Below, piece after piece: positions 39,760 through 48,615 of a stretch of DNA of 64,000 nt (the first letter of the stretch is position 1; the number at the start of each line of letters is the position of its first letter). Location of the stretch: assembly GCF_902825145.1 (NCBI RefSeq), contig NZ_CADEAD010000001.1:415292-479291 (forward strand), given 5' to 3'. The notes under the pieces were generated by a model, which was not told the DNA's origin, made no database searches, and saw only the letters and a program-made list of their open reading frames with translations. The DNA is from Bartonella phoceensis (GTDB lineage Bacteria; Pseudomonadota; Alphaproteobacteria; Rhizobiales; Rhizobiaceae). A program made the position numbers and the translations under genes.

Positions 39760-40722
39760 ATGGTTACGGTTGTTGATAAAGTTACGAATAGACGTTTACG
39801 TCATCCTGAAAAGGCACATCGTCCGGATACAAGCATTCAAAAAAAACCGGATTGGATTCGTGTAAAAGCACCAACATCACCGGTATATAGGGAAACGCAT
39901 GGTATTGTGCGTTCTCATAAATTAGTAACCGTATGTGAAGAAGCAGGTTGCCCAAATGTTGGTGAGTGTTGGAGCCAGCGGCACGCCAGTTTTATGATTT
40001 TGGGTGAAATATGTACGCGGGCGTGTGCGTTTTGCAATGTTGCAACAGGTATTCCGCTTGCTGTTGACGATAATGAGCCAGAACGTGTTGCAGATGCTGT
40101 TGCACAGATGAGATTAAAGCATGTCGTTATTACATCGGTTGATCGTGATGATCTTGCAGATGGTGGTGCTGAGCATTTTGCGAAAGTTATTTATGCTATT
40201 CGTCGAAAAACTCCCAAGACAACAATTGAAGTTCTCACACCTGATTTTCGCCATAAGGATGGAGCTTTAGAAACTGTTGTTGCCGCTAAACCCGATGTTT
40301 TTAATCATAATTTGGAAACAGTTCCTTCTAAATATTTAAAGGTTCGTCCAGGGGCACGTTATTTTCATTCGGTTCGGCTTTTACAACGTGTTAAAGAGCT
40401 TGACCCGACAATCTTCACAAAGTCAGGAATTATGGTTGGACTTGGGGAGGAGCGAAATGAAATTCTTCAATTGATGGATGATTTACGTTCCGCTGATGTT
40501 GATTTTATGACAATTGGGCAATATTTGCAGCCTACCCGAAAACATCATCCGGTTATTCGTTTTGTGCCTCCTGAAGAATTTGAATCTTTTGCCAAGATTG
40601 GTAAAGTAAAGGGGTTTTTACATATGGCTTCCAATCCTCTGACGCGTTCATCTCATCATGCAGGCGATGATTTTGCGATTTTGCGAAAGGCGCGTGATGA
40701 AAAATTTGCCTTACAGAGATAG
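39760..40722 (+). CDS. lipA: Lipoyl synthase
   Basis: Radical-SAM enzyme inserting two sulphurs into octanoyl groups on E2 and GcvH proteins, which makes functional sense beside pdhC. The 320-residue protein has the auxiliary cluster motif [12 protein letters not shown], the radical-[11 protein letters not shown] motif, and the downstream [13 protein letters not shown] and [14 protein letters not shown] segments; the terminal RSSHHAG contains the conserved Ser that ligates the auxiliary cluster. It follows lpd by 73 nt and is followed at once by a COQ10/RatA-like gene. Confidence 0.98.
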   Translation: MVTVVDKVTNRRLRHPEKAHRPDTSIQKKPDWIRVKAPTSPVYRETHGIVRSHKLVTVCEEAGCPNVGECWSQRHASFMILGEICTRACAFCNVATGIPLAVDDNEPERVADAVAQMRLKHVVITSVDRDDLADGGAEHFAKVIYAIRRKTPKTTIEVLTPDFRHKDGALETVVAAKPDVFNHNLETVPSKYLKVRPGARYFHSVRLLQRVKELDPTIFTKSGIMVGLGEERNEILQLMDDLRSADVDFMTIGQYLQPTRKHHPVIRFVPPEEFESFAKIGKVKGFLHMASNPLTRSSHHAGDDFAILRKARDEKFALQR

Positions 40723-40724
40723 TT

Positions 40725-41186
40725 ATGCCGATTTTTACAATACATCGGCAGATCACCCATAGTGCCAGTGAAATGTTTGATCTTGTTGCAGATATTGAGC
40801 GTTATCCTGAATTTTTACCAATGTGTGAGGCTTTGATAATCCGTTCTCGCAAAGAATATGGGAAAAAAATATTGCTTCTTGCTGACATGACAGTTGGTTA
40901 TAAGGTTATCCGAGAAACTTTTACGACCCAAGTATTTCTTCAGTCGGAAAAAAATCTTATAGAGGTTAAATATATTGATGGTCCGTTCAAATATCTTGAA
41001 AATCGCTGGGCTTTTCATGATATCGAGAATACTAATGCGTGTAATGTGGAGTTTTTTATTGATTATGAATTTAAAAGCAAGATGCTTGGATTAGTGATGG
41101 GCTCAATGTTTGATATTGCTTTTCATAAGTTTACTGATGCTTTTGAAAAGCGTGCACATCAAATTTATGGATATCCAGCAACATAA
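40725..41186 (+). CDS. START-fold protein of the COQ10/RatA family
   Basis: The 153-residue protein matches the polyketide-cyclase/START family: N-terminal HRQITHSASEMFDLVADIERYPEFLPMCEALII, a central beta-rich core, and the C-terminal DIAFHKFTDAFEKRAHQIYG helix. Eukaryotic COQ10 binds ubiquinone and helps respiration; E. coli RatA was reported to act on ribosome association. The start lies two bases after the lipA stop, so they are very likely co-translated; this lipA-COQ10 pairing recurs in relatives. A ubiquinone-chaperone role is favoured by the metabolic neighbourhood but is inference. Confidence 0.85.
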   Translation: MPIFTIHRQITHSASEMFDLVADIERYPEFLPMCEALIIRSRKEYGKKILLLADMTVGYKVIRETFTTQVFLQSEKNLIEVKYIDGPFKYLENRWAFHDIENTNACNVEFFIDYEFKSKMLGLVMGSMFDIAFHKFTDAFEKRAHQIYGYPAT

Positions 41187-41279
41187 TTTGTTCAGTTGAT
41201 ATTTTTGCATGACACCTATCGTTAATTATGGGCTGTAATTGTGGCGATGTAAAATCTGAGAATCGAGTTGTTGGAAATT

Positions 41280-41768
41280 TCATTGAAGAGCTTGTAAGAT
41301 CATTTTCAAAGCATTTTTAACGGCTGTATAACGGATAGCCTTACGATCAAGATTACCAAAGCGCATTTCTGTATGTAAAGTTTTATGATTTTTATAAGCA
41401 ACTGCAAAATGTACAAGTCCCACAGGTTTGTCGAGACCTGCTCCTCCTGGGCCAGCGATCCCTGTTACAGAAACAGCAATTTCGGCTTGTGAATATTTTA
41501 ATCCACCTTCGGCCATTGCAAGAGCCACTTCTTTTGAAACGGCACCATAGATTTTTATAAGCTCAGTACATACACCAACAAGGCGCGTTTTAGCTTCATT
41601 TGAATAAACAACAAATCCACAATCAAGTACATCCGATGATCCCGCAATATTGGTGAGATTTGCAGCAATAAGTCCCCCTGTACAAGATTCGACAGTGGTT
41701 AAAAGTAAACCTTTTTGGCGACAAGTTTTCAGAACTTCACGTGCTTGTTTTTCACAAAAATATGTCAT
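41280..41768 (-). CDS. CinA C-terminal domain protein (nicotinamide-nucleotide amidohydrolase, PncC-like)
   Basis: Deamidates nicotinamide mononucleotide in NAD salvage. The 162-residue protein consists of the CinA C-terminal domain only: LLTTVESCTGGLIAANLTNIAGSS, GFVVYSNEAKTRLVGV, AVSKEVALAMAEG, and VSVTGIAGPGGAGLDKPVGLVHFA. These match stand-alone PncC proteins (E. coli YgaD) in length. Its ATG overlaps the ispDF stop by one base (TAATG), which suggests coupled translation. The same ispDF-cinA order is widespread in rhizobia. Confidence 0.92.
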   Translation of the reverse strand: MTYFCEKQAREVLKTCRQKGLLLTTVESCTGGLIAANLTNIAGSSDVLDCGFVVYSNEAKTRLVGVCTELIKIYGAVSKEVALAMAEGGLKYSQAEIAVSVTGIAGPGGAGLDKPVGLVHFAVAYKNHKTLHTEMRFGNLDRKAIRYTAVKNALKMILQALQ

Positions 41769-42958
41769 TAGGGAATTTCTCCTGGATAAAGGACGCTTGC
41801 TGTTGCAAAAGCTACAATGCCTTCGCCACGACCAATAAATCCAAGCTTTTCATTTGTTGTTGCTTTTATAGAGATTCGATCGGGTGAAATTGTAAGCATA
41901 TTCATAAGATTTTCTACCATTCTATGACGATAGGGGCCGATTTTAGGGTCTTCTGCAATCAGTGTGATATCAACATTGGCAATACGCCCTCCTGCCTGTT
42001 GAACAATATCAAGAGCATAACGGAGAAAAATTTCTGAAGATGCATTTTTCCATTGGGGATCAGAAGGAGGAAAATGTATACCTATATCTCCTGCACCTCG
42101 GGTAGCAAGAAGGGCATCTGTTAATGCGTGAAGAGCGACATCAGCATCAGAGTGTCCATTTAATTTTTTATGAAAAGGAATTTCTATACCACATAGTATA
42201 AGGGAAGTTCCTTCCTCGAAAGAGTGAACATCATAACCATTGCCGGTGCGGATATCAGGGAACATTTGCATTTTCTTTTTGAGATGTAAATATGCATTAT
42301 TAAAATCTTCGTGCCATGTAATTTTTATGTTGTTAGGATCTCCAGGAACGGTACGCATAGGAATCCCAAACCATTCGGCAATTGCAGAATCATCAGTGAA
42401 TTCTTTTTTGCAAGCTTGTCTTGCTTTTTCATGGGCAGCTAAGATGTTTTCAAAGGGAAAACACTGCGGGGTTTGCGCACTATAAAGATGGGTGCGTGGA
42501 ATCGTTTCTAAAACATGATATGTATCATTTACGCGTTTGATGGTGTCAGAGACAGCAAGAACGGGGAGCACACCTTCTTGGTGGTTGACGGTGATATGGA
42601 TTTTTTCGAGGAGTTGGTTTTCGATAAAGGGACGTGCACCATCGTGAATATGCACATATTGAGGCTGAAAATTTTTAAGTGCATAAAGCCCATTTAATGT
42701 GGACATCTGACGCGTATTCCCTCCTTCAGCAATAATAAGGTGCTCTTTAAAATCAGCAATAGCTTGCGCACAGATGTGATGATCTTCTGGATGAATAACA
42801 AGAACAATCGTTTTAATGGCTGGATGCTGTACAAAACAGCGCACAGTATGACAAATAACCGGTTCTTTTCCTAGAAGTCGGTATTGTTTTGGAATTTTTT
42901 GTAGAGATCCTGCCCTTTCACCGCGTCCAGCGGCTAATATTATCGCTGCAATAGAAAT
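41768..42958 (-). CDS. ispDF: Bifunctional IspD/IspF (MEP pathway), apparent ATT start
   Basis: Fusion of 2-C-methyl-D-erythritol 4-phosphate cytidylyltransferase and MECDP synthase in isoprenoid precursor synthesis. Reading from 42958 the protein starts [20 protein letters not shown], keeping the IspD nucleotide-binding AAGRGER loop and the QKIPKQY Lys. [10 protein letters not shown] follows, then after about residue 230 the IspF domain ([13 protein letters not shown] zinc site, [29 protein letters not shown]). No ATG, GTG or TTG exists in frame between the upstream stop and GTG 42844, which would delete the whole active-site loop. An AAGGAG at 42966-42971 sits seven bases before the ATT at 42958, so ATT is the probable start. 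The gene lies between rirA and cinA on the same strand. Confidence 0.88.
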   Translation of the reverse strand: MSIAAIILAAGRGERAGSLQKIPKQYRLLGKEPVICHTVRCFVQHPAIKTIVLVIHPEDHHICAQAIADFKEHLIIAEGGNTRQMSTLNGLYALKNFQPQYVHIHDGARPFIENQLLEKIHITVNHQEGVLPVLAVSDTIKRVNDTYHVLETIPRTHLYSAQTPQCFPFENILAAHEKARQACKKEFTDDSAIAEWFGIPMRTVPGDPNNIKITWHEDFNNAYLHLKKKMQMFPDIRTGNGYDVHSFEEGTSLILCGIEIPFHKKLNGHSDADVALHALTDALLATRGAGDIGIHFPPSDPQWKNASSEIFLRYALDIVQQAGGRIANVDITLIAEDPKIGPYRHRMVENLMNMLTISPDRISIKATTNEKLGFIGRGEGIVAFATASVLYPGEIP

Positions 42959-42965
42959 GTTTAAT

Positions 42966-42971
42966 CTCCTT
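42966..42971 (-). promoter_or_regulatory. Shine-Dalgarno site that fixes the ispDF start
   Basis: AAGGAG on the minus strand, seven bases before ATT 42958 and in the short gap after rirA. Its position supports initiation at ATT, since no other start codon lies within reach. Confidence 0.7.
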
Positions 42972-42980
42972 TTTGATAGC

Positions 42981-43427
42981 TTAATTTATTGTTTTGTGGT
43001 CATCAACTTTAAATTTTTTTTGAGAGATTGGTCGTTTTAAATCAGCAAGAGATATCACTGACAATGCATCAAAAAAAGCGTTTAATGCTTTTTGAAGTGC
43101 AGTATTTAAACCACAAAAATCTATCAATGGACAATTCGATTCTGCAGTATCAAAACATTCTGCCATGGAAAAATTATCTTCTGTTACTTTCACAACATCA
43201 GCTACCGAAATCTCTGCTGCGGGTTTAGCTAATTTTACACCACCATTACGTCCTCGTACTGTTTGTATAAAACCTGCTTCAACAAGTGGTTGAAGAATTT
43301 TGAATAAAAAAAATTCGGAAACAGCATATGCCTTGGCAATTTCTGGAATACGACTGAGAGATCCCTGATTCTCTGCACAATACATAAGCATCCGGAGTGC
43401 ATAATTTGTTTGTTTGGTTAACCGCAT
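42981..43427 (-). CDS. rirA: Rrf2-family iron-responsive regulator RirA
   Basis: Fe-S cluster repressor that controls iron-uptake genes in rhizobia and relatives. The 148-residue protein has the Rrf2 winged helix ([52 protein letters not shown]). Three cysteines lie at residues 91, 99 and 105 ([17 protein letters not shown]), exactly the C-x7-C-x5-C spacing of RirA and unlike the C-x5-C-x5-C of IscR. I chose the ATG at 43427 because AAGGGAGATGAA precedes it. It is transcribed toward ispDF, only 22 nt away, and divergently from ntrY. Coupling to ispDF may link isoprenoid synthesis, which uses the Fe-S enzymes IspG and IspH, to iron status; this is inference. Confidence 0.92.
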   Translation of the reverse strand: MRLTKQTNYALRMLMYCAENQGSLSRIPEIAKAYAVSEFFLFKILQPLVEAGFIQTVRGRNGGVKLAKPAAEISVADVVKVTEDNFSMAECFDTAESNCPLIDFCGLNTALQKALNAFFDALSVISLADLKRPISQKKFKVDDHKTIN

Positions 43428-43563
43428 TTCATCTCCCTTATCAACTTTCACCGAACACACTTTAATTTACACATATTTTGAAAATGTAGAAGTTCTTTCT
43501 CTCTTTGATAGATTGGCTATATTTTAAAATGCGGTATTGTCAATTTTTATTACAAGAGGTTAT

Positions 43564-45864
43564 ATGGGGACAATGAGACAAGGTCAACGTAAACTCGTCA
43601 TGAATACAACATCTATAACAAATCTCCAAGATATAGATCAAGATACTTCTAACGATGAGTTATATCGTTTAAGTAAGGTGTATATCTTTTTAGGTATCAC
43701 AATCATTGTGTTATCTTTGCTCACAGCGTCTGTTTCGTTTATCATTCTTATTGGATTAACGTCTGTTGTTCCCAGTAGAACTGTAACCCTTATTCTTATA
43801 GGGATTAATAGTGTTTGGGTTCTAGGGCTTGTGATCATTGTTTTTTATGAGATGATTCCCATCATTCGTGCATGGCGTTCCAGGCGTGCAGGTTCGCGTC
43901 TTCATGTGCGCCTTATTTCATTGTTTGCACTCGTCGCAACGATGCCGGCTGTCGCTGTGGCTCTTGTATCGGGCCCTGCACTGAATTTAGGGCTTGATCG
44001 GTGGTTTGATACGACCACACGGCAGATTGTGGGTTCTTCTATTGATTTAGCAAATGCTTATGCGGATGAAATGCTGCAAAATTTGAAAAATTTATCCTAT
44101 GCTATGGCATTTGCACTTGATAATAAAAAGCTTTTAGAGCGGAGTCCAGCTGAGTATAGGATGCAATTGACGCGTCATGCTATAGGACGCAATCTGCGTG
44201 GTGCATTTTTGTTAAGTTCAAGCGGAACTATTTTTATATCGAGTAATCTTGGTGATGAGGATAAACTGCCGATTCCCCCTTCTCATCTTATCGAGCGCGC
44301 AACGAGTGAGAGGCCTTTTTCTTTCCAACCGGGCGTTCATGATTATTTTGGCATTATTCTAAAATTTACCAATATCCCAAATACATTTTTGTATTTGGTG
44401 CGCGATGTTGATAAAGAAGTTTTATCTGCTTTGCGTTTGACGGAAGTTAATACAGATCGTTATCGTGATTTAAATGAAAATCGTCTACTGACGCAAGTTG
44501 CGTTTGGTATGCTTTATCTGTGTCTTTTTTTTAGTTTATTCTTATCAGCCATTTGGGCTGGTATTGCTGTTGCTGACCGTTTGGTACGTCCTATTCGTCT
44601 TCTTATTACTGCTGCTGATGATGTGGCTTCTGGGAATATGGAAGTTTTTGTGCCAGTCCGCGCAAGGGATGGGGATATTGGGCAGTTATCGAAAACTTTT
44701 AATTACATGGTCAGTGAACTCAAAAGTCGGCGCAATGAGTTGATCGCAGTTCGTGACCAAATTGATGAGAGACGGCGTTTTTCTGAAGCTGTTTTGTCTG
44801 GTGTCACAGCAGGGGTGGCTGGCATTGATGATAATGGTGATATTACAATTATTAATCGGTCTATGGAAACGATGTTTGATATTCGCTCTAAACAAGTTAT
44901 TGGGCACAGTCTTTTATCATTAAGTGGTGAAATTTGGCAGGTTTTTCAGTTTGCGCGTTCGCTAGAACGTAAGAATCATCGTGAGCAGGTCACTTTAAGT
45001 GTGGCAGGACAGGAACGCGTTTGTAATGTACAAATTACAATGGAAGAAGATGACGGACAGGGGCAATCCTGGGTTCTAACGATTGATGATATTACAGACC
45101 TTGTTGCAGCACAGCGGACATCAGCATGGGCAGACATTGCACGCCGTATTGCACACGAAATTAAAAATCCTCTTACGCCTATTCAGTTATCGGCTGAACG
45201 TATTCGTAAACGTTATAACAATGTTATTACACAGGATCGGGAAGTTTTTGAACGATGTATTGATACGATTATTAGACAAGTTGGAGATATTGGGCGTATG
45301 GTTGGTGAGTTTTCTTCTTTTGCACGTATGCCAAAACCGCAAATGAATGTTTTAGATATACGCGGATTAGTGCGTGAAGCATGTTTTTTGATAGAAGTGA
45401 CGCGACATGATATTCATTTTGAGCAAGACTTGGGAAGCGTACCGCTTGTGGGGGCATTTGATAATCGTCTCATTGTGCAGGCTTTTTGCAATGTTATTAA
45501 AAACGCAAGCGAATCTATAGATTCGGTTATGCGAGAAGAAAATATCCGCGGTCATATTTTTGTACGTTCTTATTGCAAAGAAGGATGTGTAGTTGTGGAT
45601 GTTATTGATAATGGCAAAGGACTTCCTAAAGAACAAAGACAAAAATTGTTAGAACCTTATATAACAACACGGGAAAAGGGAACAGGGCTTGGGTTGGCCA
45701 TTGTGCGCAAAGTTATTGAAGACCATGGTGGTTCTATGGAATTGCATGATGCGCCAAAGAGTTTTTATGAAGGTCGTGGTGCAATGATCCGTTTGATATT
45801 TCCGGCGGATGGAGCTAAGCATAGTAGTATTGCACAAGCCACAAGTCGTAAGATAGGGGAATAG
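43564..45864 (+). CDS. ntrY: Sensor histidine kinase NtrY
   Basis: Membrane histidine kinase that phosphorylates NtrX; in alphaproteobacteria linked to nitrogen, redox and envelope control. The 766-residue protein has N-terminal membrane helices (around residues 40-65, 75-100, 120-140), an extracytoplasmic region to about 310, and another helix near 320-345. HAMP, PAS (VTAGVAGIDDNGDITIINR), HisKA (RRIAHEIKNPLTPIQLSAERI, with the phospho-accepting His) and HATPase domains (DNGKGLP and GTGLGLAIVRKVIEDHGG) follow. I chose the ATG at 43564, preceded by AAGAGG; others at 43573 or 43600 are possible. Its stop is two bases before the ntrX ATG. NtrB and NtrC genes, usually upstream in relatives, are not here. 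Confidence 0.95.
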   Translation: MGTMRQGQRKLVMNTTSITNLQDIDQDTSNDELYRLSKVYIFLGITIIVLSLLTASVSFIILIGLTSVVPSRTVTLILIGINSVWVLGLVIIVFYEMIPIIRAWRSRRAGSRLHVRLISLFALVATMPAVAVALVSGPALNLGLDRWFDTTTRQIVGSSIDLANAYADEMLQNLKNLSYAMAFALDNKKLLERSPAEYRMQLTRHAIGRNLRGAFLLSSSGTIFISSNLGDEDKLPIPPSHLIERATSERPFSFQPGVHDYFGIILKFTNIPNTFLYLVRDVDKEVLSALRLTEVNTDRYRDLNENRLLTQVAFGMLYLCLFFSLFLSAIWAGIAVADRLVRPIRLLITAADDVASGNMEVFVPVRARDGDIGQLSKTFNYMVSELKSRRNELIAVRDQIDERRRFSEAVLSGVTAGVAGIDDNGDITIINRSMETMFDIRSKQVIGHSLLSLSGEIWQVFQFARSLERKNHREQVTLSVAGQERVCNVQITMEEDDGQGQSWVLTIDDITDLVAAQRTSAWADIARRIAHEIKNPLTPIQLSAERIRKRYNNVITQDREVFERCIDTIIRQVGDIGRMVGEFSSFARMPKPQMNVLDIRGLVREACFLIEVTRHDIHFEQDLGSVPLVGAFDNRLIVQAFCNVIKNASESIDSVMREENIRGHIFVRSYCKEGCVVVDVIDNGKGLPKEQRQKLLEPYITTREKGTGLGLAIVRKVIEDHGGSMELHDAPKSFYEGRGAMIRLIFPADGAKHSSIAQATSRKIGE

Positions 45865-45865
45865 A

Positions 45866-47224
45866 ATGGTATCAGATATCTTAATTGTTGATGATGAAGC
45901 AGATATTCGTGAGCTTGTTGCTGGCATTTTAGATGATGAAGGTTATGAAACACGTGTTGCCTGTAATTCTGACGAAGCTTTAGCACAAATTAGTGAGCGT
46001 ATTCCAAAACTCATTTTTTTAGATATTTGGTTACAAGGGAGTCGTCTTGATGGGCTAGCGCTTCTTGATGAAATTAAAACGCGATATCCTGCTCTTCCCG
46101 TAGTTATGATCTCTGGTCATGGTAATATTGAGACTGCTGTTTCTGCTATAAAACGAGGGGCATATGATTTTATTGAAAAACCTTTTAAAGCTGATCGGCT
46201 TGTATTGGTTGCAGAACGAACTCTTGAAAACTCAAGTTTAAAACGTGAACTTTTAGAATTACGAAAGCGCTCGAATGAGACATTGGAACTGCTCGGGACA
46301 TCAACTGTTATAAAACATTTGCGCCAAATTATAGAAAAAGTAGCACCAACAAATAGTCGCATCATGATTACAGGTCCATCAGGAGCCGGGAAAGAGATGG
46401 TTGCGCGTGCTATTCATGCACTTTCAACGCGTTCGAATGGGCCATTTGTTACAATAAATGCTGCAACGATTACCCCGGAAAGAATGGAAATAGAATTATT
46501 TGGCAGTGAAATGGAAGGGGGAGAGCGCAAAATCGGTGCATTAGAGGAAGCGCATGGTGGGATATTATATCTTGATGAAGTTGCTGATATGCCACGTGAG
46601 ACTCAAGGTAAAATTCTTCGAGTTTTGACGGGGCAGACATTTGAGAGGGTTGGTGGCACAAAACGTGTCAAAGTAGATGTTCGTATCATTTCTTCAACCG
46701 CGCAGAATCTTGAAAATCTCATTTCTGATGGGCGTTTTAGAGAGGATCTTTTTCATCGTCTTGCGGTTGTTCCTATTACTGTTCCACCACTTTCAGCGCG
46801 TCGTGAAGACATTCCAGAACTTGTGCGTCATTTTGTTAAAACAATATCGCAGCAGGTTGGTATTAAGCCACGTGAAGTCAGTGATGATGTGATAGCTATT
46901 TTACAAACGCACTCTTGGCCAGGCAATGTACGGCAATTACGCAACAATATTGAGCGTCTTCTCATTCTTGTGCGTGACGGCGATGGTCCAATAACAGCGG
47001 ATTTTCTCCCTAGTGAAGTGAGTGATTCTTTGCCACGGATTCAGATGGACTCAGATGAGAATATAATGGATTTACCATTACGTGAAGCACGGGAGTTGTT
47101 TGAAAAGAGATATTTAGTAGCACAGATTGGGCGTTTGGGTGGAAATATATCGCGTACAGCTGAATTTATAGGTATGGAGCGTTCAGCTTTACACCGTAAG
47201 CTTAAAGCGCTTGGAGTCTCTTAA
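45866..47224 (+). CDS. ntrX: Response regulator NtrX
   Basis: Partner of NtrY. The 452-residue protein has a receiver domain (residues 1-120; DIWLQGSRLDGL contains the phospho-Asp region, DD at 9-10, Lys in EKPFKADR), an AAA+ domain (Walker A GPSGAGKEM, Walker B LYLDEVADMP), and a Fis-type C-terminal helix-turn-helix (GGNISRTAEFIGMERSALHRKLKALG). The sigma54-contact GAFTGA loop is missing: the segment reads ELFGSEMEGGERKIGALEEA. This suggests it regulates without sigma54, as proposed for other alphaproteobacterial NtrX. It starts two bases after ntrY and is followed by trkA. Confidence 0.95.
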   Translation: MVSDILIVDDEADIRELVAGILDDEGYETRVACNSDEALAQISERIPKLIFLDIWLQGSRLDGLALLDEIKTRYPALPVVMISGHGNIETAVSAIKRGAYDFIEKPFKADRLVLVAERTLENSSLKRELLELRKRSNETLELLGTSTVIKHLRQIIEKVAPTNSRIMITGPSGAGKEMVARAIHALSTRSNGPFVTINAATITPERMEIELFGSEMEGGERKIGALEEAHGGILYLDEVADMPRETQGKILRVLTGQTFERVGGTKRVKVDVRIISSTAQNLENLISDGRFREDLFHRLAVVPITVPPLSARREDIPELVRHFVKTISQQVGIKPREVSDDVIAILQTHSWPGNVRQLRNNIERLLILVRDGDGPITADFLPSEVSDSLPRIQMDSDENIMDLPLREARELFEKRYLVAQIGRLGGNISRTAEFIGMERSALHRKLKALGVS

Positions 47225-47228
47225 GATT

Positions 47229-48605
47229 ATGCGTGTTATTATTTGCGGAGCAGGACAGGTTGGTTATGGAATAGCAGAGCGGCTTGCTTCTGAGAATCAC
47301 GATGTCACTGTTATTGATATTGAAACGAGATTGATTGAAAAAATTCAGGATACGTTAGATGTAAGAGGTTTTGTTGGTCACGGTTCGCGGCCTGAGGTCC
47401 TTTTAGCTGCCGATGCAGATAAAGCTGATATGTTGATTGCAGTCACTTTATTTGATGAAGTCAATATGGTAGCTTGCCAAGTAGCACACTCATTATTTAA
47501 TGTTCCAACGAAAATAGCGCGTATTCGTTCACAATCTTATTTAGAACCACGTTATAAAACGCTTTTTTCTAGAGAGAATATTCCCATTGATGTAGTTATT
47601 TCACCAGAAGTTGAAGTTGGAGAAATGGTTCTACGTCGTATTGCTCTGCCTGGTGCAATAGATGTTCTTTATTTTTGTAATGATGATATTGTTGCCTTAG
47701 CCTTGGAATGTATGGAAGATTGTCCAGTTATTAATACCCCTTTGCGTCAATTAACGGAGCTTTTTCCAGATCTTCGCACGACGGTTACCGCTATTAAACG
47801 TGGTTCAGAATTATTGATAGCACACTCAGAGACGCAATTACGTGTTGGCGATGTGACCTATCTTGTTGCTGCTCGTGATCAGATGCGCCGGGCTGTTGGG
47901 CTTTTTGGTCATAAAGAACAGGATGCTCATCGCATGATTATTGCAGGAGGCGGTCACATTGGTCTTTATGTTGCTCAGGCTATTGAAAAGCGTCTCCATA
48001 AATTAAGATTGAAGATTATAGAATCACATAGAGAGAGAGCGCTCACAATTGCTGATCAACTTGAAAAAACGACCGTTTTATATGGTAATGTATTAGATCC
48101 AGTGATTCTTCAGGACGCTGGAATTGATCAAGCCGATTTAATAATTACATTGACTAATCAGGATCAGGTCAATCTCTTAAGTGCTATTATCGCTAAAAGA
48201 TTAGGCTGCAAAGCTAATATGGTGTTGATCAATAATGTTGCTTACCAGGAATTTAGCCGTGCAGTTGGTGTGGATGCCTATCTTAATCCACATAGTGTTA
48301 CGATATCGAGAATTTTGCAACAAATGCGCCGTGGTCGCATTCGTGCTGTTCACTCAGTTTTTAATGGGCAGGCAGAAATTATTGAGGCTGAAGTGATGCA
48401 AACGTCTTCATTGGTTGGTCAATCATTGTCAGAGCTCAATTTGTCAGATGGCTTGAGAATTGGTGCAATTTATCGCAATAAAACAATCATACAGCTTTCA
48501 GCAGATACACGTATTTTATCTGGTGATCGGGTAGTGATTTTTGCTCTTTCTGAGTTTGTTCGCGATGTTGAACAACTCTTTCGTGTAAGTTTAGAATATT
48601 TTTGA
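47229..48605 (+). CDS. trkA: Trk potassium uptake system NAD-binding protein TrkA
   Basis: Cytoplasmic regulatory subunit of the TrkH/TrkG potassium channel. The 458-residue protein has two tandem RCK units. The first Rossmann fold is MRVIICGAGQVGYGIAERLASENHDVTVID, the second AHRMIIAGGGHIGLYVAQAIEKR from about residue 232, each followed by an RCK_C domain (the second near TSSLVGQSLSELNLSDGLRIGAIYR). The start ATG at 47229 lies four bases after the ntrX stop, so it is probably in the same transcript. In rhizobial relatives hfq and hflX follow trkA; here a glycosyltransferase does. Confidence 0.96.
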   Translation: MRVIICGAGQVGYGIAERLASENHDVTVIDIETRLIEKIQDTLDVRGFVGHGSRPEVLLAADADKADMLIAVTLFDEVNMVACQVAHSLFNVPTKIARIRSQSYLEPRYKTLFSRENIPIDVVISPEVEVGEMVLRRIALPGAIDVLYFCNDDIVALALECMEDCPVINTPLRQLTELFPDLRTTVTAIKRGSELLIAHSETQLRVGDVTYLVAARDQMRRAVGLFGHKEQDAHRMIIAGGGHIGLYVAQAIEKRLHKLRLKIIESHRERALTIADQLEKTTVLYGNVLDPVILQDAGIDQADLIITLTNQDQVNLLSAIIAKRLGCKANMVLINNVAYQEFSRAVGVDAYLNPHSVTISRILQQMRRGRIRAVHSVFNGQAEIIEAEVMQTSSLVGQSLSELNLSDGLRIGAIYRNKTIIQLSADTRILSGDRVVIFALSEFVRDVEQLFRVSLEYF

Positions 48606-48615
48606 TATATTGCCT

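Noticed and set aside
41768..42844. ispDF starting at GTG 42844
   Set aside because: This start would remove the IspD nucleotide-binding loop that is clearly encoded upstream in the same frame with a good ribosome site.
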